From: Candidatus Hartigia pinicola
GTDB taxonomy: Bacteria > Pseudomonadota > Gammaproteobacteria > Enterobacterales > Enterobacteriaceae
DNA: 64,000 bases
Assembly: GCA_020541205.1 (NCBI GenBank)
Contig: CP048208.1
Span: 1,426,001 to 1,490,000, forward strand
Direction: 5' to 3'
Shown piece by piece: positions 58,030-64,000 of the stretch. The first letter of the stretch is position 1. Each line of letters begins with the position of its first letter. Position numbers and translations under genes: made by a program. The notes beneath the pieces are model-generated. The model did no database searches. It worked only from the letters and a program-made list of their open reading frames with translations, and had not been told where the DNA came from.

Positions 58030-59330
58030 AAGAAAACATAGGTAGGAGAATTTATCTGTGTTTTTCTTTGTATATTCATTTACAACCTAAGAAATTATAT
58101 CTTTATTTAATAAGATTAATATAAAAAATAATTGTCTTAATATATATTTTTCAAGGAACGAAAGATAAAATCTAGAAGAACATAAGTACTCGGTAAGTTT
58201 TTAATATAGAATAACTAAAAATAGTAAAAAACAATTATAAATGTCTTTATTAAAACATTATATTAGAAAAGTAAATTTAAATAAATAATTAATATTATCT
58301 AAGAAAATGGTATGAAAATCGTGTTATTTGCTAATACTCTCAAGATCAAAATCAAATCGTCATTTTAAAAATTTTTCTAATTCAATATTATTGACGCACA
58401 GATATGCTTAAATACATTTTCTAAAATTACGTGTATTCATACCATGCAATTATAAGTTCAAATAAAAAATTAGATTGTTTTATCTATTTTCTGAGTTAAT
58501 GAATTCACATATCTTAAATAATTACAAGATAGAAACAGGCTAGGTAATTATAGTAAATACTAATATTAAAAATAAAACTATTTTTTATTAAAAATAGATT
58601 AATCAGTATATGTTACATCACAATAAAATTTAAAAATTCAAGGTAAACTATTTATCGAGAAATCACTCAAGATTCCAATAGCTGTAGTTACTAGTTATAT
58701 GTAACATTCATTAAGTAAATTAAATTTATTTAACCTAAATCACGACTACTGATATTTCAACCACTAATCAACTACTTGTAACAGACACTGAAATAAATTA
58801 ACAGAAACAATCTAAGAACATTTTTTATATACAGTTGAATTTATTCACTATTTAACACATAATTAGTTTTCTGAATGCAAGGAACTTCTTCGAGACACTC
58901 GTAAAGAAATATAATTACTATAGATTACTAATCTAGAAGATGACTGTTTGATCAAACGATTGACATGATTGAAAGTATTGCACAAACATTTCAGATAATA
59001 AATTTTTAATACTATTGATTGTTAATTAAGGCAATATTCTAAAGAATTTTGCCCTAATTATTCACATAAATTAGGAACAAAAAATATTTCATGTTTAAAT
59101 ATGTGCGAAAAATATATTAATACCGTGATTTCTGCAAATATTAATCAACCTTTTTAAATTAAAAACATATATTGCATTACATTTTACTATCGAGTAACAA
59201 TTATCTGAAATACCAATTTTATTCATCTAAAACCTTTTAACATTTATATGAGAAAGTAAGATAAAAATTTAATCAATCTTGAGATACATACTCACAGTTA
59301 AATTAGTAATATTTTTATAAAAAGGAACAA
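58030..59330 (+). pseudogene. hflX: hflX pseudogene (ribosome-splitting GTPase)
   Basis: HflX rescues stalled ribosomes under heat stress. The remnant fills the hfq-hflK slot at about the normal gene length (1.28 kb). Matches run in order. Near 58320 I-V-L-F-A-N-T-L fits V-V-L-F-D-H-A-L and continues to I-I-D at the right spacing. At 58674-58735 I-P-I-A-V-V-T-S-Y fits V-P-T-V-S-L-V-G-Y, with the Walker A after it destroyed (G-K-S reads S-L-S after a stop). At 58834-58945 V-E-F-I-H-Y-L-T-H-N and L-L-R-D-T-R-K fit V-G-F-I-R-H-L-P-H-D and L-Q-E-T-R-Q in one frame, with stops between. These long in-frame matches make the call secure. The outer limits are approximate. Confidence 0.94.
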
Positions 59331-59439
59331 CTAATTAGGTAGTTATGTCATTTTAAAATGACGATAGAAATGACATTGATATTAACAGTCATTTATTTCT
59401 CTTCACTTAACATTAACCATAAAGATATGGAGCTAACAC

Positions 59440-60639
59440 ATGACGTGGAATCAGCCCGGTAATGACGGACAAGACCGCGATCCGTGGGGGAGCAGCAATA
59501 AGAGTGGCAACTCTAGCGGAAAAAAAAATAATCGCAAACGTAAAAGTTTTAATCTCGACAATCTCTTGAGTGATCTGAGTAATAAGTTTCGTAATCAAAA
59601 ATGTAATAGTGGTGGCAATAATAAACAATCATCTCAAATCAGTTGGCGTATTAACATATTAATTATTGCTGTAGTTATAATTGTATGGTTTGGATCAGGT
59701 TTTTATATTATTATGGAAAGTGACCGTGGTGTCATATTGCGCTTTGGTGAATATAATGATGTTGTAGGGCCTGGTTTACACTGGAAGCCAACCATGATTG
59801 ATCATATTACTCCGGTCAATGTTGAAACAATTCGAGAACAAGCGACTAATGGCATGATATTAACATCAGATGGAAATATAATCCTCGTTGAAATGAATGT
59901 TCAATATAGTATTACTAATCCTGCTGAATATCTATTTAATGTTAAAAATCCTGACAACAGTTTGCGCCAAGCACTTGATAGTGCAGTACGTGGTGTCATT
60001 GGTCAATTAGCTATGGAACAAATATTGACGACAAATCGTACTTTTATTCGAGATATGACACAAAAAGATCTTGAAGAAACAATTTCATTATATAAAATGG
60101 GTATTACTATACTTGATGTTAACTTCCAGTCTGCTCGTCCACCTGAAGATGTTAAGGCTGCATTTGATGATGTAATTTCCGCAAGAGAAGAAAAACAAAA
60201 AAAAATTCGTCAAGCTCACGCATACCGTAACGAAGTTTTACCATTAGCAAAAGGTAACGCACAAAAAATCATCGAAGAGGCAAAAGCTGATAAAATTAGT
60301 ATTATTTTAAAAACAAAAGGTGAAGTTGAAAGTTTATCTAAAATATTATCAGAATATCGCTCCTCACCTACCATTACCAGAGAATGTCTCTATATTAATA
60401 CAATGGAACGTATTTTCAGTAATACACACAAAATTATTGCCCATGACAAAAATCAAGGTATTTTAGTACTTCAATTAGAAAAACTTATACATACTCGTCA
60501 TAACAACAGTGAAAAACAAAAGGAGTTACCATCAAAAATAATAAATTCAAACACAAATAATTCATCATCATATAACGCAATAGAAGTACAGAAAAAACGT
60601 GGTATACGTGTTAACGCCATTAGAGTGGGACGAGAATAA
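59440..60639 (+). CDS. hflK: HflK, membrane SPFH-domain regulator of FtsH
   Basis: HflK with HflC forms the large periplasmic cage around the FtsH protease and modulates its activity. It is 399 residues long (E. coli 419). The N-terminal cytoplasmic segment is rich in Gly, Asn and Ser. A single membrane helix lies at about 68-90 (I-N-I-L-I-I-A-V-V-I-I-V-W-F-G). Then comes the SPFH/band 7 domain with S-D-R-G-V-I-L-R-F-G-E, P-G-L-H-W-K-P, S-L-R-Q-A-L-D-S-A-V-R-G-V-I-G and L-D-V-N-F-Q-S-A-R-P-P-E-D-V-K-A-A-F-D-D. A helical region and a low-complexity tail follow. GGAG precedes the ATG. hflC begins 2 bases after its stop, so the two are translationally linked. Confidence 0.97.
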   Translation: MTWNQPGNDGQDRDPWGSSNKSGNSSGKKNNRKRKSFNLDNLLSDLSNKFRNQKCNSGGNNKQSSQISWRINILIIAVVIIVWFGSGFYIIMESDRGVILRFGEYNDVVGPGLHWKPTMIDHITPVNVETIREQATNGMILTSDGNIILVEMNVQYSITNPAEYLFNVKNPDNSLRQALDSAVRGVIGQLAMEQILTTNRTFIRDMTQKDLEETISLYKMGITILDVNFQSARPPEDVKAAFDDVISAREEKQKKIRQAHAYRNEVLPLAKGNAQKIIEEAKADKISIILKTKGEVESLSKILSEYRSSPTITRECLYINTMERIFSNTHKIIAHDKNQGILVLQLEKLIHTRHNNSEKQKELPSKIINSNTNNSSSYNAIEVQKKRGIRVNAIRVGRE

Positions 60640-60641
60640 TC

Positions 60642-61652
60642 ATGCGAAAATCACTAATTATTAGTATTATTTCCATTTTATTTCTCACTTACACATCTAT
60701 CTTTATTATTCCTCAAACTGAACGCGGCATTGTTTTGCGTTTTGGTAAAGTACTGCGCAACTCTAAAAATCAACCGATTATTTGTAATCCTGGTTTGCAT
60801 TTTAAGATTCCGTTTCTTGAAACAATTAAATTTTTAGATGCACGCATTCAAACGTTAGAAATTCAAACAGATCGTTATCTAACAAATGAAAATAAAGACT
60901 TAATAGTAGACTCATATCTAAAATGGCGTGTCACTAACTTTAGCCGCTACTATGCAGCAACAGGTGGTGGTAACTTATATCAAACTCAGATACTGTTAAA
61001 ACGTAAGTTTAATGATCATTTACGTTCTACATTTAGTCATCTTAATGTAAAAGATATCATTACTAATTTACGTAGTCGTTTAACCGTTGACATTCGTAAT
61101 TCACTAAATAAAAGAACGGAAACACATGAAAAAATACAAAAAACTAGTGCTACTATCACCTCTGTCGCTGATCTTGTTACACAAGACATAGATTTGATAT
61201 CGAAAGCTATGAAAACAAACAGCATGGCAGCGTTAGGTATTGAAGTCATTGATGTTCGGATTAAGCGCATTGAATTACCCAGCGAAATTTCTAAAGCTAT
61301 CTATGCAAACATGCGTGAAGAACGTGAAGCTATTGCTCGTCAACATCGTTCAGAAGGGCAAGAAAAAGCAACAAAAATTCGTGCTGTAGCCGATAAAACA
61401 GTCACAGAAATACTAGCAAAAGCTGAGCGTATTAAACTAACCTATCGCGGTGAAGGTGATGCAATGGCAATAAAACTATTTTCTGATGCTTTTAATCAAG
61501 ATCCTGAGTTTTATGTTTTTATTCGTAGTTTGCATGCATACGAAAAAAGCTTCAAAAGTGGTAATGATGTAATGGTGTTAAGCCCAGATACTGATTTCTT
61601 TCGATTTATGCAAGCCCCAAATAATCCACTTAAAACTAATAAAAATACCTGA
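60642..61652 (+). CDS. hflC: HflC, membrane SPFH-domain regulator of FtsH
   Basis: HflC is the HflK partner in the FtsH-regulating complex. It is 336 residues long (E. coli 334). The N-terminal membrane anchor is M-R-K-S-L-I-I-S-I-I-S-I-L-F-L. The SPFH domain has E-R-G-I-V-L-R-F-G-K-V-L-R, P-G-L-H-F-K-I-P-F and D-L-I-V-D-S-Y-L-K-W-R. The conserved helix N-S-M-A-A-L-G-I-E-V-I-D-V-R-I-K and the C-terminal F-Y-V-F-I-R-S-L-H-A-Y-E close it. The central variable stretch (about 160-190) differs in length and composition from E. coli, as is usual for the family. About 200 bases separate it from purA. yjeT, often found there, is absent. Confidence 0.97.
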   Translation: MRKSLIISIISILFLTYTSIFIIPQTERGIVLRFGKVLRNSKNQPIICNPGLHFKIPFLETIKFLDARIQTLEIQTDRYLTNENKDLIVDSYLKWRVTNFSRYYAATGGGNLYQTQILLKRKFNDHLRSTFSHLNVKDIITNLRSRLTVDIRNSLNKRTETHEKIQKTSATITSVADLVTQDIDLISKAMKTNSMAALGIEVIDVRIKRIELPSEISKAIYANMREEREAIARQHRSEGQEKATKIRAVADKTVTEILAKAERIKLTYRGEGDAMAIKLFSDAFNQDPEFYVFIRSLHAYEKSFKSGNDVMVLSPDTDFFRFMQAPNNPLKTNKNT

Positions 61653-61812
61653 AAATATAAGTAAAAAATTTTATTTTAAGTTTTGAATGTTTAAATTCAC
61701 ACTATTACCACTTACGTAATGAAGCTTTAATAAAGAAATCAAAATATCAATTTACTTTTTCTCTAAAAAAATGTTTTGTATTAAAATAGCAGTAATAATT
61801 TATTTCAAATAA

Positions 61813-63147
<1,335 letters not shown>

Positions 63148-64000
63148 TCATGATCTTAAATAAATTGAAAAAAATGACAATATAGATTTTCTCAACGTTT
63201 CTTTATATTTATTGACCATAGTTTTACAAGCTCAGTAACGCTAGATAGATAATTCATAACTATTTAGTATGCACTTTAAATGTTCTAAATTATATTTTAG
63301 AACATTTAAAGTAATAAAGCTGAACAAGTAAACCTTATGTTTGGTAAACATCAAACATTACTCTCTCTACTAAATGCATATTTAGTATAATATTTTGCAT
63401 GTTTTAATCTCATTCAGAGTATATGTATAAAACATCTAAAAATTAATTATTCTGTAGTCTATTGTTCATTTTTGAACTTCCGCATGTTTTATATTTTTAA
63501 AAAATATATTGTTTTTAGTTTAATTAATGAACTTTTTATTATAAATAAAATTTAAGATTATTTTATACAAAGACTGCTCTTCTATTTTTACAGTCTCTCA
63601 AAAAAAAGAAAAATGTTATTTTAATTTATATACTGCTCAATGAAAAGTATTTAATAAAGATCCTAAAATTCACTATCTCTAAATATAGATAGTACACTAC
63701 ATTATAATACAATATGCATTATTTCACTACAAATATTATGTTAGTATTAAGTTATATAGAATTTTAAAAGTATATTCATTTATTTTGCAATAGAAAAATA
63801 AAATACTAAAGTTAATTAACTCAAAAAAGATATTCAAACACTACTCATGCTAATTCTATAAATGATTAATAAATCTTACTTAGTGCTCGCACTATGTTTA
63901 AAGGATAATATTTTTAGTTAGAAATTAAATTCTCTCTAATACAATATACTAACACTAGATGTATATTTTAAATATATATAAATCATTTCAATAGATAGTA
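63148..64000. other. Non-coding DNA downstream of purA
   Basis: About 850 bases with no recognisable gene. nsrR would be expected here in enterobacteria, but I could not find its start or its cysteine cluster region. The one structural feature is the hairpin at 63273-63312. Confidence 0.55.
63273..63312 (+). terminator. 17-bp perfect inverted repeat, possible purA terminator
   Basis: ACTTTAAATGTTCTAAA (63273-63289) is exactly complementary to 63296-63312 across a 6-base loop. It begins 125 bases after the purA stop. The stem is long and perfect but AT-rich, and the following bases (AATAAAG) are not a T-run, so a classical terminator is uncertain. An RNA-stabilising 3' hairpin is an alternative. 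Confidence 0.5.

Overview
The window is a very AT-rich, gene-poor stretch of a gammaproteobacterial chromosome. The surviving proteins read like Enterobacterales orthologues (Escherichia/Serratia type), nearly all at full length. Only about 17.6 kb of 64 kb (roughly 28%) is intact coding sequence. Intact genes are islands separated by kilobases of decayed DNA. There are no insertion sequences, phage genes, rRNA operons or CRISPR arrays that I can see. This pattern fits a recently host-restricted insect endosymbiont in mid-reduction; Candidatus Serratia symbiotica of lachnine aphids is the closest type I know. That attribution is inference from gene content and decay, not from a database match.

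Layout of intact genes: sucB and sucA (minus, 7.1-11.2 kb); ptsH and ptsI (plus, 14.9-17.0 kb); ybhL (minus, 25.6-26.3 kb); tRNA-Ala and gltX (minus, 30.2-32.0 kb), then divergent tRNA-Val and tRNA-Lys (32.6-32.8 kb); dsbA and polA (plus, 47.1-50.9 kb); and amiB, miaA, hfq, hflK, hflC, purA (plus, 53.3-63.1 kb). The last block is the enterobacterial tsaE-amiB-mutL-miaA-hfq-hflX-hflK-hflC-purA cluster with three members broken in place.

Much of the apparently empty DNA is not featureless. Reading it against expected enterobacterial gene order shows eroded genes still in their ancestral slots: sucC downstream of sucB; sdhB and sdhA upstream of sucA; crr after ptsI; zipA at 21.5 kb; a recC-recB-recD, convergent argA, then amiC block across about 32.9-42.6 kb; srkA before dsbA; mutL between amiB and miaA; hflX between hfq and hflK; and tsaE before amiB with two frameshifts. 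These were recognised by eye from protein-level resemblance and should be confirmed by profile searches.

Functionally, what remains is translation and RNA maintenance (gltX, miaA, hfq, tRNAs), central metabolism (2-oxoglutarate dehydrogenase E1/E2, PTS phosphotransfer, purA), envelope upkeep (amiB, dsbA, hflKC, ybhL) and DNA polymerase I. Recombination and repair are hit repeatedly: recBCD and mutL are fossils, and the full-length PolA has lost all three conserved metal-binding aspartates of its proofreading exonuclease. Several surviving proteins carry altered key sites: DsbA has CSQC instead of CPHC, SucB has a decayed subunit-binding domain, and GltX has a shifted zinc ligand.
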